Part shown: positions 10,385 through 19,871 of the stretch, one piece after another
How the letters are laid out: every line of letters starts with the position of its first letter
Numbering within the stretch: the first letter of the stretch is position 1
NCBI RefSeq assembly: GCF_023921225.1
Contig: NZ_CP071527.1
Location: 630,001-694,000, forward strand
Direction: 5' to 3'
Length of the DNA stretch: 64,000 nt
Source of the DNA: Legionella lytica
GTDB taxonomy: Bacteria; Pseudomonadota; Gammaproteobacteria; Legionellales; Legionellaceae
The notes under the pieces: generated by a model
What the model was told of the DNA's origin: nothing
What the model saw: the letters and a program-made list of their open reading frames with translations, nothing else
The model's database searches: none
Translations under genes and position numbers: made by a program

Positions 10385-11140
10385 TTAATCCTTGATAACA
10401 GAGTCAAACAATGCATTCATTATCCCCTCGGGATGGCTACGAATAATATGTTTTATTCCCAATGAGGAGGCACTTTGAGCCAGGCGTTCACTAATAACCA
10501 GGCATGTTTTATTGCGCAGCCAATGATGAGCATCTTTAGGAAATAACTGAAAAAGATGGTGCATGGACTGCTCACTAGTTAACAGTATAATATCCACTAA
10601 ATCATCGCGCCATATTGATTTTATAAATTGGGCATTTATTTTTGGCAGGGCACGTTGATAAACATTTAATGCAATTAAATCAGCGCCTTGTTGCAACAAG
10701 CTTTCTTCAATAAGTGGTCTCCCACCTTCCCCTTTAAATAAAAGAATCGTTTGTTTTTTGGGGTGTTGTAGGCTAGGTAATGCCAATAAATGTTCACTAT
10801 CTGGCATTAAGGGCGTGGCATGTACCTGTACCTTAAATTGCTTAAGTAGTGTTGCGCTACCGTTACCTATTGCAATGACTTCGATGGTTGATGGCCAATG
10901 AATTTGAGCTTGTTCCAGTTGCATAAAACAGTGTTTAACGGCATTGGCACTAATGAAAATAGCTTGTTGTACGTTGTGTAAATCGGGCAATTGGCGGAGC
11001 CAATCAGTTATTGCTCGAATTTCCAACGTGGGTAATTCGATGGCTATGCCTTGTGCTGCCCGAATGCTCTCACTTAAGTGCAAAGCTTGTTCTTGAGGGC
11101 GCGTATTTAATACGCGTAACCCATGGAGTGAACGGCTCAT
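10385..11140 (-). CDS. hemD: Uroporphyrinogen-III synthase
   Basis: Closes and inverts ring D of hydroxymethylbilane to give uroporphyrinogen III. HemD sequences are poorly conserved. The family pattern is still seen: LRVLNTRPQEQA at the N-terminus, IFISANAVKHCF at about 71-82, and a late LLTSEQSMHHL block. At 251 residues it is normal. Its start overlaps the hemC stop by four bases and hemX follows closely, so the operon context is strong. Confidence 0.93.
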   Translation of the reverse strand: MSRSLHGLRVLNTRPQEQALHLSESIRAAQGIAIELPTLEIRAITDWLRQLPDLHNVQQAIFISANAVKHCFMQLEQAQIHWPSTIEVIAIGNGSATLLKQFKVQVHATPLMPDSEHLLALPSLQHPKKQTILLFKGEGGRPLIEESLLQQGADLIALNVYQRALPKINAQFIKSIWRDDLVDIILLTSEQSMHHLFQLFPKDAHHWLRNKTCLVISERLAQSASSLGIKHIIRSHPEGIMNALFDSVIKD

Positions 11141-12066
11141 TTAGGAATCGACGCCAGAAGTTCTGCTCCACCTTGAGCAAGTAGTTCTTGAGAACAACGC
11201 TTGGCTAATTGTGGTGCATCCTCCAGTGCTCCTGTTTGTTGATTGCTAAGAATTTGCGTACCATCCTCGTTTAATATTTTTGCACGCAACATCACTTGAT
11301 CGGTTGCGACTGGCGCACAAAAAACAGCTAAAGGCACATGGCAGTTTCCTCCCAATAATGCATTCACCTGGCGTTCAGTGTGTACACAAATAGCGGAGGT
11401 AGGGTCATTAAGTCCAGCGATTAGGGTTTGGGTTTCCAGGTCATCGGTTCGACACTCAATAGCCAATGCTCCTTGACCACAAGCTGGAAGCATAATATGT
11501 TCAGGAATTTGTTCGCGAATTGCCTCAGTAAATCCCATGCGCTCAAGGCCTGCGGCCGCTAATACAATGGCTTGATATTCTCCGGATTCTAATTTAGCGA
11601 GACGGGTATTGATATTTCCACGTAAGGGTTTGATGTATAAATCAGGTCGGTACGCTAGTAATTGTGATTGACGTCTGAGACTTCCTGTTCCCACAATGGC
11701 TTGGGGGGGAAGATCTTGCAGGCTACTGTATTGTTTACTGACTAAGACATCAAAGGGATTATCGCGTTTACAAATAGCCACCAGGCTTAGGCCTTTAGGA
11801 AATTCTGCTGGCATGTCTTTTGATGAGTGAACAGCGATATCTGCTCTTTTATCCAATAATGCCTCTTCTAATTCTTTCACAAATAAACCTTTGCCTCCTA
11901 CGGCAAGTAGCTTATCTTTCAGAAATTTATCTCCAGATGTGGTCATCGGCACAAGCTCAACTTTTAGCATGGGCCATTGTGCTAATAGCAAATCACGCAC
12001 ATGGTTGGCTTGCCATAAAGCAAGAGGACTTTGGCGTGTTGCAATACGTAGCGTTTTGATATTCAT
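11137..12066 (-). CDS. hemC: Porphobilinogen deaminase (hydroxymethylbilane synthase)
   Basis: Condenses four porphobilinogens into hydroxymethylbilane. Conserved blocks are RIATRQSPLALWQA at the N-terminus, the catalytic-Asp region HSSKDMP (80-86), GTGSLRRQSQL (127-137), and the cofactor-attachment cysteine in GGNCHVPLA (Cys242, the same number as in E. coli). At 309 residues it is normal. It is the first gene of hemCDXY, with roughly 120 bases upstream before the next gene. Confidence 0.97.
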   Translation of the reverse strand: MNIKTLRIATRQSPLALWQANHVRDLLLAQWPMLKVELVPMTTSGDKFLKDKLLAVGGKGLFVKELEEALLDKRADIAVHSSKDMPAEFPKGLSLVAICKRDNPFDVLVSKQYSSLQDLPPQAIVGTGSLRRQSQLLAYRPDLYIKPLRGNINTRLAKLESGEYQAIVLAAAGLERMGFTEAIREQIPEHIMLPACGQGALAIECRTDDLETQTLIAGLNDPTSAICVHTERQVNALLGGNCHVPLAVFCAPVATDQVMLRAKILNEDGTQILSNQQTGALEDAPQLAKRCSQELLAQGGAELLASIPK

Positions 12067-12146
12067 AGATAATTAGAACGACTTATTTAATGATGCGCTA
12101 TCATAGCATTTTATTTGCATGAGCGTGAGTTTGACGTCAAGAAATG

Positions 12147-12180
12147 TAACCTGGATTAGGGCTGCGCCTTCTCCAGGTTA
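12147..12180. terminator. Hairpin downstream of the HdeD-like gene
   Basis: TAACCTGGA (12147-12155) pairs with TCCAGGTTA (12172-12180) across a 16-base loop. It lies 8 bases beyond the stop of the minus-strand gene at 12189 and upstream of hemC. The T-run is poor, so it may be a terminator or a palindromic repeat. Confidence 0.45.
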
Positions 12181-12188
12181 AGAATTGC

Positions 12189-12755
12189 TTATTTTTTATA
12201 ACCAGCACGTAGTGCAAGGGCCATGAAAATATAAGTCCAACCACTAACAATCATGTCAATAGCAATGAACATACCAATAACCCATAAACTACTCATCGGC
12301 CATTTGATGAGGATTAAAACTCCTAAAATCAGTGAAGTAATACCAGCAAATAATATCCAGCCCCAACCTTCAGTATCTCTTAAAGAAATAGACATTGAGA
12401 TGCGAGTTACGCCGATGATAATGAGTAGCCAGGCTAGCATGGCAGTAATTACTGCGGAAGCAAGAATGGGATCGTACAACACAACACCGGCCGCAATAAC
12501 GTATAACAGCGCGATAAGAATTTGCCAAACAGCGCCTTTCCATTTTTGGTATTTGAACGCATCTGCAAAATGCGATAAACCTGAGACTAACAGCATGGCC
12601 GCAAAGAAATACATGCTTACTAAGGTCAGCATAATGTCCATGCCTAAACCAATAGTACCAATAATCAGAAGTATTATTCCTAGTCCTAACAGCCATCCCC
12701 AATGACGTTGTAATGAATCAGCCATTGGAATCTGCATCTTTTCTGTGTTGTCCAT
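12189..12755 (-). CDS. HdeD-family membrane protein (DUF308)
   Basis: Small integral membrane protein with six predicted hydrophobic helices in 188 residues and the repeated Gly-rich helices typical of DUF308/HdeD (for example LLGLGIILLIIGTIGLGM). In E. coli HdeD supports acid resistance at high cell density; the job here is unknown. A charged 15-residue N-terminus precedes helix 1. It has its own transcript on the minus strand upstream of hemC. Confidence 0.88.
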   Translation of the reverse strand: MDNTEKMQIPMADSLQRHWGWLLGLGIILLIIGTIGLGMDIMLTLVSMYFFAAMLLVSGLSHFADAFKYQKWKGAVWQILIALLYVIAAGVVLYDPILASAVITAMLAWLLIIIGVTRISMSISLRDTEGWGWILFAGITSLILGVLILIKWPMSSLWVIGMFIAIDMIVSGWTYIFMALALRAGYKK

Positions 12756-12900
12756 ATCAGTTCCTTTTGATTGTACTATTTTTAATATAGCCTATTTTCA
12801 GCAACTGTTGACCTTAGGTCCTATAAATGAATAATTATCCGGTATGCTGGAAAAAAAGCTTACTTATAGGTATGATTTTTAAATTGTGTTTTAGAGGTGT

Positions 12901-13314
12901 ATGGGTATGAAATGGTCTGTTGTGATGTTATTGTCTTTTTTCTCATTTGCAGGGTATGCAGATAGTGATACAGAGCGACAGGAAACGCAATTAAGAATTC
13001 AACCCGTAGGTCAAGTTTCAGTGCAAGAACAACCCGGCTCGGAACATAAAACGGTGGCAACGCCCGCCAAAAAAGAGCCTGGTGCAGAAACTTACGAGCA
13101 GTATTGCATTGTATGCCATAAAGATGGATTGGCGGGTGCTCCTAAGTTTCGCAATGAACAAGATTGGAAACCTCGTTTAGCCGGTAGAACATTAAGTGAT
13201 TTAGTTGCTTCTTCAATAAAGGGTTTAAATGCGATGCCTACAAAAGGAACTTGTTTTAAGTGCAGTGAGGATGATCTGAACGCTGCAATTTCTTATATGT
13301 TGCCAAGATCATGA
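12901..13314 (+). CDS. Periplasmic c-type cytochrome (cytochrome c5-like)
   Basis: Secreted single-heme cytochrome. The signal peptide covers the first ~20 residues (hydrophobic [14 protein letters not shown], cut after YA). An acidic, Gln-rich linker follows, then a class I cytochrome domain with CIVCH heme attachment and a late Met (GLNAMPTKG) as likely sixth ligand. A further Cys pair (GTCFKC) is also seen in cytochrome c5. At 137 residues it fits c5. GAGG precedes the ATG. The stop overlaps dsbB by four bases. Confidence 0.9.
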   Translation: MGMKWSVVMLLSFFSFAGYADSDTERQETQLRIQPVGQVSVQEQPGSEHKTVATPAKKEPGAETYEQYCIVCHKDGLAGAPKFRNEQDWKPRLAGRTLSDLVASSIKGLNAMPTKGTCFKCSEDDLNAAISYMLPRS

Positions 13315-13826
13315 CAAAATTAAATTTCAGAAGAATTCAAACGTTCAATGCAATAGTTACTTTATTCGTACTGTTCGCCTCATTGTATTTTCAATACGTT
13401 GTGGGTTTGGTGCCTTGTCCCTTATGCATGATGCAACGCCTTTGTGTGTTTTTCCTGTTGGCAGTTATGAGCCTAAGTTTTCGTACTCAAAAGAGGGCAC
13501 ATGCAATTAGCGGATGGATGATCTTTTTTGCCGCTTTAGGCTTATTTTTTGCTTCACGCCAGCTATGGTTACAATCATTGCCAGCAGGAAATGTGCCTGC
13601 TTGCATGCCTGGTTTGGATATTATGATTCGTTATTTTCCATGGAAAACTGTGGCGCAAACCTTGTTATGGGGTTCTGGGGAATGTGCTGAAGCTACTTGG
13701 CATTGGCTAGGTATTTCTATGGCAGGTTGGAGTGCTATGTATTTTATTTTTATGATTGTTATGGGGCTGTTTTTGTTTTGGAATACCCATCGCTCTCGTT
13801 TTGATAGGATGTATTCAAGAATGTAA
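13311..13826 (+). CDS. dsbB: Disulfide bond formation protein DsbB
   Basis: Inner-membrane quinone-dependent oxidase that recharges DsbA. Four membrane helices in 171 residues. The first periplasmic loop has the redox pair CPLC at about residues 37-40, and the second loop carries cysteines in VPACMPG and SGECAEA, the second active pair. It is coupled to the cytochrome c gene by a four-base overlap, suggesting shared envelope redox function. Dot/Icm and other secreted proteins with cysteines would be clients. Confidence 0.95.
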   Translation: MTKLNFRRIQTFNAIVTLFVLFASLYFQYVVGLVPCPLCMMQRLCVFFLLAVMSLSFRTQKRAHAISGWMIFFAALGLFFASRQLWLQSLPAGNVPACMPGLDIMIRYFPWKTVAQTLLWGSGECAEATWHWLGISMAGWSAMYFIFMIVMGLFLFWNTHRSRFDRMYSRM

Positions 13827-13867
13827 CTCGTATCTGCGTCGCGTAATAGGGGGATTTTGCACTAGGC

Positions 13868-13902
13868 TATCCCGTATTTCGACCTTGTCTAATACGGGCT
13901 AT
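13868..13902. repeat. AATACGGG palindrome, copy 1
   Basis: CCCGTATT (13871-13878) and AATACGGG (13891-13898) form a hairpin in the gap between convergent dsbB and nagZ. Related copies are at 17941-17971 and, decayed, at 32203-32230. Confidence 0.7.
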
Positions 13903-13923
13903 GGATGGTGTTATCGATATCTC

Positions 13924-14991
13924 TTAAATTTCTACCGTCTTATTAAACGCATCATTAGGTCCCGCAATAATCTGAACTTCATCAACAGATTCTTTCTCAT
14001 ACAAGGAATAGGGTGAAATATGGCTTTTAGAAAAACGGACCATTTGTTTTTTGAATGCGGTAATGCGGGCAGCAGATTCAGGTGTCTGTTCAACAGAGAG
14101 GGAGCGCATCAATTCCAATAATAATTCGCGAGGTTGGTGGCATACGATCAACATATCACATCCCGCCTTAAGCGCACGTTCTGCTCTAGTTTTTAAATTA
14201 CCAATGTCCGCGCCTTTCATACTTAAGCAATCACTTAAGATTAAGCCTTTAAATCCTAACTTAGTGCGTAGAATATCGTGCAACCAGATCTTGGAAAAAC
14301 CAGCAGGGTTATTTTTATCAATAGCCTCATAGGTTACATGAGCAGGCATCACCGCGGTTAATAAGCCTTTATTGATTAGTTCACTAAAGGGCTTTAAATC
14401 GTTTGCTTCTAATTCCTCTAGTGATGCTGAGGATGTAGGCATCGCAATATGTGAATCTGATACAATCGAGCCATGGCCGGGAAAATGTTTTCCAACAGCA
14501 GGCATGCCAGCATCGTTCATGCCTTGAATAAAGGCGCCGGCTAAGTCTGTAACGGCATCTGGAGATGAATGAAATGCTCTATCTAAACCAGCAATTATAC
14601 GACTGTTTCCTTCTAGATCTAATATGGGGGCGAGACTCAGATCAATATCATGCGCTAAAAGGTCTTGCGCCATGATTTTTCCATATTCGTGAGTATGGGC
14701 TAAACCGACCTCCCGATGCAGATCATAAACCTTCCCATAGGAGCGGGCAGCAGGAATAGAGCTAAATCCTTGACGTTGAAACCTTTGAACATTGCCTCCC
14801 TCATGGTCTACTGTAATAAAAAGAGCGGGATTAATTCTTCTTATCTCACCCGTCAACTGTGCGAGTTGTTCCGGATTAATAAAATTACGGGTAAACAAAA
14901 TTACTGCACCTACATTAGGGTGCGCTAAAAGCTCCCGCTCTATATGAGATAGTTCAGTTCCTTCTATATCAACCATGAATTGCGATGGCAT
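13924..14991 (-). CDS. nagZ: Beta-N-acetylhexosaminidase NagZ (glycoside hydrolase family 3)
   Basis: Cytoplasmic enzyme that removes N-acetylglucosamine from anhydro-muropeptides in cell-wall recycling. GH3 signatures: TVDHEGGNVQRF, GKHFPGHG followed by SDSH (the mobile loop with the acid/base His), MPAHVTYEAID, and ILSDCLSMKG with the nucleophile Asp; the usual SDDLSM reads SDCLSM here, keeping the first Asp. Length is 355 residues, near the usual 330-350. No signal peptide, as expected. Convergent with dsbB. Confidence 0.95.
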   Translation of the reverse strand: MPSQFMVDIEGTELSHIERELLAHPNVGAVILFTRNFINPEQLAQLTGEIRRINPALFITVDHEGGNVQRFQRQGFSSIPAARSYGKVYDLHREVGLAHTHEYGKIMAQDLLAHDIDLSLAPILDLEGNSRIIAGLDRAFHSSPDAVTDLAGAFIQGMNDAGMPAVGKHFPGHGSIVSDSHIAMPTSSASLEELEANDLKPFSELINKGLLTAVMPAHVTYEAIDKNNPAGFSKIWLHDILRTKLGFKGLILSDCLSMKGADIGNLKTRAERALKAGCDMLIVCHQPRELLLELMRSLSVEQTPESAARITAFKKQMVRFSKSHISPYSLYEKESVDEVQIIAGPNDAFNKTVEI

Positions 14992-15126
14992 AATGATGCT
15001 CCTCGTTCAAATTAGCGCATGATTTTATCATAGATTGATGAGGGATTAATATTTCTGAGTATCCTTTACTGGTAATCTGAGGTCGAGTTAGCTATCATCG
15101 CCTTCTTTTGAATTATTTTTGACACA

Positions 15127-16287
15127 ATGAAAAGCTTTTCTTGCGAAGTGCTGTATCGGCATTCGGCCACCAAAGCCCGAGTTACCCGTGTTACTACTGC
15201 CCATGGTGAATTTATTACACCTGTATTTATGCCTGTTGGTACTCGTGCAGGGGTGAATAATATGATGCCAGCTGAGTTACAAACAGCTCATAGCCAAATT
15301 ATTTTAGGTGGTAATACCTATCACATGTTGTGTGCTCCAGGCATGGAGGTCATTGAAAAGGCCGGTGGAATGCATCCTTTTATGGGATGGCATGGCCCTA
15401 TGTTAACGGATAGCGGCGGTTTTCAAGTTTTTAGTTTGTCCAGAAATAAAGAAATTTGTACCATTGATGAAGAGGGTGCTCATTTTGTCTTGCCTGGCAA
15501 ACAGGGGATAATCCATATGACTCCGGAAATGTCTTTAGAGACTCAGAAGATTATTGGTGCCGATATTATTATGGCTTTTGACCAATGTACGCCAGATAGC
15601 TGCACTAAAGATGAAGTGAGTCATATTATGACGCGTACACATCGCTGGTTAAAACAATCAATTGATTATCATCAGCAATACCCCGAATCACGTTATGGTT
15701 ACCAGCAAGCGTTATTTGGCATTATTCAAGGGGGCACGTTTAAGGATTTACGACGTGAAAGCGCTGATTTTGTTGCATCTATGAATACTGATGGACTTGC
15801 TATTGGCGGTGAGACCATTGGTTTTGACATGAACACAACGGTTGAAGTAATTCGTTGGGTACGCGATTATTTGCCTGAGAATAAACCGCGTTATACCATG
15901 GGGGTGGGTATGTCCCCTCAAGATCTTTTGGATGTAGTTGCAGAGGGAATCGATATGTTTGACTGTGTTGCGCCAACGCGTAACGCACGACATGGGGCTT
16001 TGTATTGCGGTAAGTTAGTACAAGAAGGAAATTGGTTGCGTTTTACCAGTGAGTATGAGAATGAGCGTATTCAAATTAAGAAATCATGCTTTGCTGATGA
16101 TATGTCACCGATTATGCCGGACTGTACGTGTTATACCTGTCGTAATTATTCACGCTCTTATTTGCACCACTTAATAAAACAGAAGTCTAATCTTTTCACT
16201 GCCCTGGCGACGATTCACAATATCCATGTGATGCATGATGTTTGTGATAAAATGCGCGAGTTGGTAATTAATTCACAGGAGAAATAA
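15127..16287 (+). CDS. tgt: Queuine tRNA-ribosyltransferase
   Basis: Exchanges the wobble guanine of tRNAs with GUN anticodons for the queuosine precursor preQ1. Signatures: [12 protein letters not shown] with the general-base Asp, [16 protein letters not shown] with the nucleophile Asp, and the zinc site CTCYTC plus a downstream His in YLHHL. Length is 386 residues. The start ATG lies 136 bases from the divergent nagZ start. Works with queH at 6365. Overlaps the next gene by one base. Confidence 0.97.
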   Translation: MKSFSCEVLYRHSATKARVTRVTTAHGEFITPVFMPVGTRAGVNNMMPAELQTAHSQIILGGNTYHMLCAPGMEVIEKAGGMHPFMGWHGPMLTDSGGFQVFSLSRNKEICTIDEEGAHFVLPGKQGIIHMTPEMSLETQKIIGADIIMAFDQCTPDSCTKDEVSHIMTRTHRWLKQSIDYHQQYPESRYGYQQALFGIIQGGTFKDLRRESADFVASMNTDGLAIGGETIGFDMNTTVEVIRWVRDYLPENKPRYTMGVGMSPQDLLDVVAEGIDMFDCVAPTRNARHGALYCGKLVQEGNWLRFTSEYENERIQIKKSCFADDMSPIMPDCTCYTCRNYSRSYLHHLIKQKSNLFTALATIHNIHVMHDVCDKMRELVINSQEK

Positions 16288-16781
16288 TGGTAGTTATTAG
16301 CACATCTAAAGGTGACATTCGTCTTCAGTTAGATACAGAAAATACTCCAGTTACAGCAGAGAACTTTTTAAGTTATGTGCGTAGTGGGTTTTACGATACC
16401 ACAATTTTTCATCGCGTCATTTCTGGCTTTATGATCCAAGGCGGTGGTCTTGATTCCAATATGGAGCAAAAGCAAACACAAAGCCCAATAAAAAATGAAG
16501 CAAAAAATGGCAAGCCAAACAAGCGTGGCACGATTGCTATGGCAAGGACGATGGACCCACATTCTGCAACAGCACAGTTTTTCATTAATGTCGCTGATAA
16601 CGCGTTCTTAAATTACACGGCTGATTCAATGCAAGGTTTTGGCTATTGTGTATTTGGTGAAGTAGTTGAAGGTATGGATATTGTCGATGCGATTGCCAAA
16701 GTAAAAACTGGACAAAGCATGGGCCATGCCGATGTTCCAGTTGAAGAAGTAAGTATTCTTTCCGTTAAAGAAGTAGAGTAA
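16287..16781 (+). CDS. ppiB: Cyclophilin-type peptidyl-prolyl cis-trans isomerase
   Basis: Cytoplasmic proline isomerase. The cyclophilin core is complete: [14 protein letters not shown] with the catalytic Arg, [21 protein letters not shown], and [14 protein letters not shown]. At 164 residues with no signal peptide it matches cytoplasmic PpiB. The ATG follows GGAG and sits at the tgt stop, so the two are cotranscribed. Confidence 0.95.
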   Translation: MVVISTSKGDIRLQLDTENTPVTAENFLSYVRSGFYDTTIFHRVISGFMIQGGGLDSNMEQKQTQSPIKNEAKNGKPNKRGTIAMARTMDPHSATAQFFINVADNAFLNYTADSMQGFGYCVFGEVVEGMDIVDAIAKVKTGQSMGHADVPVEEVSILSVKEVE

Positions 16782-16811
16782 TTTCGTATTGCCGCAAATT
16801 TTCGCGGCTTG

Positions 16812-16925
16812 ACCTATTGTCATTGCCAGCGAGGTGAAGCAACCTCGGGTTCGGTGCCTCGCACTCCCAGGTTGTTTCGTCACAGTGCTCTTAGCAACGG
16901 CGAAATGGCTTAATGTAATCCAGAA
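16812..16925. repeat. Dispersed palindromic repeat element
   Basis: GTGAAGCAACCT (near 16834) and AGGTTGTTTCGTCAC (16870-16884) are inverted arms, with a second outer segment ending in GTAATCCAG (16913-16922). It lies between convergent ppiB and the TRIC-like gene. A short GCCGC/GCGGC hairpin (16791-16808) just before it may help terminate ppiB. Confidence 0.6.
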
Positions 16926-16931
16926 AAAATT

Positions 16932-17600
16932 CTATTCGCTTCGGCGTTTCTTAATACTTTCCGAATAATCAAAAATGGGTATTTCAATATGGAAGAAAAT
17001 AGCTAAAAGACGCGCAATAAAGATACTTATCAAGGTAATAATCACACTGAGGTTTTCTGCAACTTGAAAATAATTCAGTGTAATAAAGAGTAAGGCCCCA
17101 CCAATAGCGATAACCGCATACAATTCTTTTCTTAGCACCAACGGAATATCATTGCATAAAATATCGCGCAGCATCCCACCACAAATACCGGTAATAACAC
17201 CACTAATGACCGCAATACTTGGGGATAAGCCATGATTTAATGCTTTTTGAGTGCCAATAATAACGAAGGTCGATAAGCCAAGCGCATCAAGGATTAAAAA
17301 GAGTTTCATAATTTTTATCAGTGAATGGGCAATAAAAATAGTGAGAAATGCGCATAAGGACGTGTATAATAGGTACTCTGGATGAAGTACCCACGTCAAT
17401 GGGTAGGTATTAAATAGCGAGTCTCGTACAGTGCCACCACCAAGTGCTGCAATGCATGCAATGAGCATGACACCAAAAAAATCCATTTTTTTGCGGCCAG
17501 CGGCTAATGCACCTGTAACCGCCTCGACACAAATGCCCATGATGAAAAGAAAATGTAACAACATACAACTCACTGCCTGCAAAAAGGCCAATGATAGCAT
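16932..17600 (-). CDS. TRIC-type cation channel family protein (UPF0126, YicG-like)
   Basis: Membrane protein of about seven hydrophobic helices built as two homologous halves, each with a Gly-rich block followed by RD: GGGTVRDSLF and GGMLRDILCND. These are the signature of the UPF0126 family, now placed with trimeric intracellular cation channels. Length is 222 residues. The physiological substrate in bacteria is not settled. Confidence 0.9.
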   Translation of the reverse strand: MLSLAFLQAVSCMLLHFLFIMGICVEAVTGALAAGRKKMDFFGVMLIACIAALGGGTVRDSLFNTYPLTWVLHPEYLLYTSLCAFLTIFIAHSLIKIMKLFLILDALGLSTFVIIGTQKALNHGLSPSIAVISGVITGICGGMLRDILCNDIPLVLRKELYAVIAIGGALLFITLNYFQVAENLSVIITLISIFIARLLAIFFHIEIPIFDYSESIKKRRSE

Positions 17601-17686
17601 TGTTGAGTCAATTGGCGGAAGAGATAAACGTGCGAATTCTTATCCAGAACCTACATTAAAAAGTATTTTTTATTTGGAGCGTATTC

Positions 17687-17899
17687 ATGAAGATAGGTAT
17701 GCCGTTTTTCCTAAATGAAATTGATACAGATACACGTAAAAAAATTCTTGAACTTGATCACAAATTAAAGACGTTACGTGCCGAGGTAGAATTGAAATTA
17801 AATGAAGCGGAAGAAAGCCATTTGCCTCATCTAATGCAAGATATTGAGCAAGCAATCAAAGCAATAACCCCTGTAGTCTCATTAGTTGTTGATGAATAA
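17687..17899 (+). CDS. Hypothetical 70-residue helical protein
   Basis: Unrecognised. GGAG lies 8 bases before the ATG, and the frame is highly helical: residues 8-60 show heptad-like Leu/Glu/Lys spacing, suggesting a coiled coil or helical hairpin. No membrane segment and no cysteine. It is divergent from the TRIC-like gene and convergent with the MFS gene. The good ribosome-binding site and strong amphipathic pattern argue for a real gene. Confidence 0.6.
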   Translation: MKIGMPFFLNEIDTDTRKKILELDHKLKTLRAEVELKLNEAEESHLPHLMQDIEQAIKAITPVVSLVVDE

Positions 17900-17940
17900 T
17901 TAGTATAACCAGGTTTGAATCCGCTGGCTTCATGGAATCG

Positions 17941-17971
17941 TAGCCCGTATTGGCACAGCCTAATACGGGAG
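17941..17971. repeat. AATACGGG palindrome, copy 2
   Basis: TAGCCCGTATT and TAATACGGG (17961-17969) pair as in copy 1 at 13868-13902, with the flanking text around the stem also similar. It lies between convergent genes. Confidence 0.7.
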
Positions 17972-17977
17972 TAATGC

Positions 17978-19306
17978 TCAATTATACTGAATACTAAACA
18001 CTGGCGACTCATCCTTGATGGACGTACTCGCATATTGGTTTTTACCGAGACGATATCGTTGTGCCAAAATTTTAATATTGGTTAATACTATAGCCGCCAA
18101 CACAATAATGATTAGGCTGGGGGAGCTTGGCATTTTGGTTGTGCGCGCTAAATAATCGGAAAGTAGTGGCGGCACTCCTGCAGCTAAGCTTGCTGCAATT
18201 GAATAGACAATCGATAAAGCCGTACAACGTATTTGCAGTGGAAATAATTCGGTTAGTAATACCGTTGCAACACTATAATAACATGCACAGGGAATGGAGA
18301 TGAGCAGCTGCATTAAAATATAATAACCTGCACTTCCATAATTAATACCGTACATAAATGGATAAGCAAGCACTAATAAACCACTGCTGGCAAAAGTGAG
18401 CATTTTTAAACGGTCTTGCTTATCAGAGAGCCAACCAAAAATAGGGATTAGTATCGTTACTAAGGCCAGAGCCAGGGTATTTGACGTCATAATTAATGAA
18501 CGAGAAAGATGTGCGTATTGAATTGCGTGCAGCGGAATATAGAGATAAAAAAAGAAGCCAGTGGTTACTGAAAGAAAACTAGAGAAAAACGCATAATGGA
18601 ACATAAAGGGATATTTTTTGACGTAGTTTAACGATTGTTTGTAAATATCTCGGGTCGTAGGTTTAGCTCGATTCGCATAATAGACAATATAGGCCAGACT
18701 TTCTGGCATCTTAGCTCGGATCGCAAAACCAATAATTGTTGTCAGCAAGGCAAATAAAAATGGAATACGCCAGAGGTAATCTATTTCTGGATGAGCATCA
18801 GCAAAATAGCGCATACTTTCAACAACTAAACATGCAAGTAAATAACCTGCTTTTACACCAACAGAAGACCAACAGCCACGAAAACCACGTTGTTGGTTGT
18901 CGCCACTTTCAACTAATAATGACGCTGAGTTCAAAAACTCAGAACCTAAAGCCATACTTTGGATGATGCGCAAGGTTAATAATAAGCCTGCTGCGGCAAG
19001 ACCTATGTGTTGATATCCTGGAATAACACCGATTAGAGCAGTGGATATCCCCATAATCAGGATTGATACCATAAGGACATTTTTACGCCCATATAAATCG
19101 GAAAATAAACCAAGGATGAATGCGCCTAAGGGTTTGGCTAAATAAGCAATAAAGATTAAAGATAAAACAACAGTAAGACTGCCTTTGTTATCGCCAATAA
19201 GGTAGCGAGACATCTCCGTTGCCATAAAATAACAGATAGACATGTCATAGGCTTCTACGACATTCCCCATAAGGCCGCCGAGTATTGATTTATTTTGGTG
19301 TTTCAT
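17978..19306 (-). CDS. Major facilitator superfamily transporter (ProP/metabolite:H+ symporter type)
   Basis: Twelve-helix inner-membrane transporter of 442 residues. The N-terminal GNVVEAYDMSICYFMA with its acidic residue in helix 1, and the loop 2-3 motif LYGRKNVLM, place it with the metabolite:H+ symporters (proline/betaine, alpha-ketoglutarate). The substrate cannot be read from sequence. It is the third gene of a minus-strand operon with the XRE regulator and the 181-residue sensor-like protein, starting 3 bases after the latter stops, which suggests its expression answers to that pair. Confidence 0.9.
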   Translation of the reverse strand: MKHQNKSILGGLMGNVVEAYDMSICYFMATEMSRYLIGDNKGSLTVVLSLIFIAYLAKPLGAFILGLFSDLYGRKNVLMVSILIMGISTALIGVIPGYQHIGLAAAGLLLTLRIIQSMALGSEFLNSASLLVESGDNQQRGFRGCWSSVGVKAGYLLACLVVESMRYFADAHPEIDYLWRIPFLFALLTTIIGFAIRAKMPESLAYIVYYANRAKPTTRDIYKQSLNYVKKYPFMFHYAFFSSFLSVTTGFFFYLYIPLHAIQYAHLSRSLIMTSNTLALALVTILIPIFGWLSDKQDRLKMLTFASSGLLVLAYPFMYGINYGSAGYYILMQLLISIPCACYYSVATVLLTELFPLQIRCTALSIVYSIAASLAAGVPPLLSDYLARTTKMPSSPSLIIIVLAAIVLTNIKILAQRYRLGKNQYASTSIKDESPVFSIQYN

Positions 19307-19309
19307 AGT

Positions 19310-19855
19310 TCAACCTGTAATGGGTAGTAGGGATGTGGATGAATGATCATAGGTATTTAAAAGAGGGATTAGATTGTTTGAACAATATTGCCCAATTTTA
19401 TAAAAGTCTTCATGTTGATTCGCAAATAGTTCACGAGTATGCGCACAGGATTTTCGACTGGCCAACGAATAGATAAGATATTCTTCGCCCATTTTGGCCG
19501 CAAGGCTTAATCCTATTGGATAAGCGTGTTTGATTTGTTTTAAATAATACAGCTCATCGTAACGCGTATAGTCGTATAAGTTTTGCCAATAATCCTGTAC
19601 ACATAATTCAAACCATTGATGCCTATAACTTTTATCATAACGCCAAAGTGGACTATTAAATAAATTAAACTCCATCGCGGGTGTTGAGGATAAGGTTAGT
19701 AGTTGATTATGTTTATTGATGCGGGCAAAGGCGATATGATCAATTTCATGTATGCCTAAAACGTCTCGGAATACCGAAGATACTTTGCTCCTAAATGCAA
19801 AAAGGACTTCCAGTAACTCTGGATGACGCGTTACTTCATTACGACAATTTTCCAT
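19310..19855 (-). CDS. Stand-alone sensor-like domain protein, 181 residues
   Basis: No signal peptide or membrane segment. The pattern IDHIAFARINKHN, then LLTLSSTP, then a Trp- and Tyr-rich middle recalls the N-terminal sensory domain of the LuxR-type regulators common in Legionella, but the C-terminal DNA-binding helix-turn-helix is absent. It lies between the XRE regulator (16 bases upstream) and the MFS transporter (3 bases downstream). My reading is a free-standing ligand-sensing partner of the regulator; this is an inference from weak resemblance. Confidence 0.6.
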   Translation of the reverse strand: MENCRNEVTRHPELLEVLFAFRSKVSSVFRDVLGIHEIDHIAFARINKHNQLLTLSSTPAMEFNLFNSPLWRYDKSYRHQWFELCVQDYWQNLYDYTRYDELYYLKQIKHAYPIGLSLAAKMGEEYLIYSLASRKSCAHTRELFANQHEDFYKIGQYCSNNLIPLLNTYDHSSTSLLPITG

Positions 19856-19871
19856 AAAACCATTCTTATTT

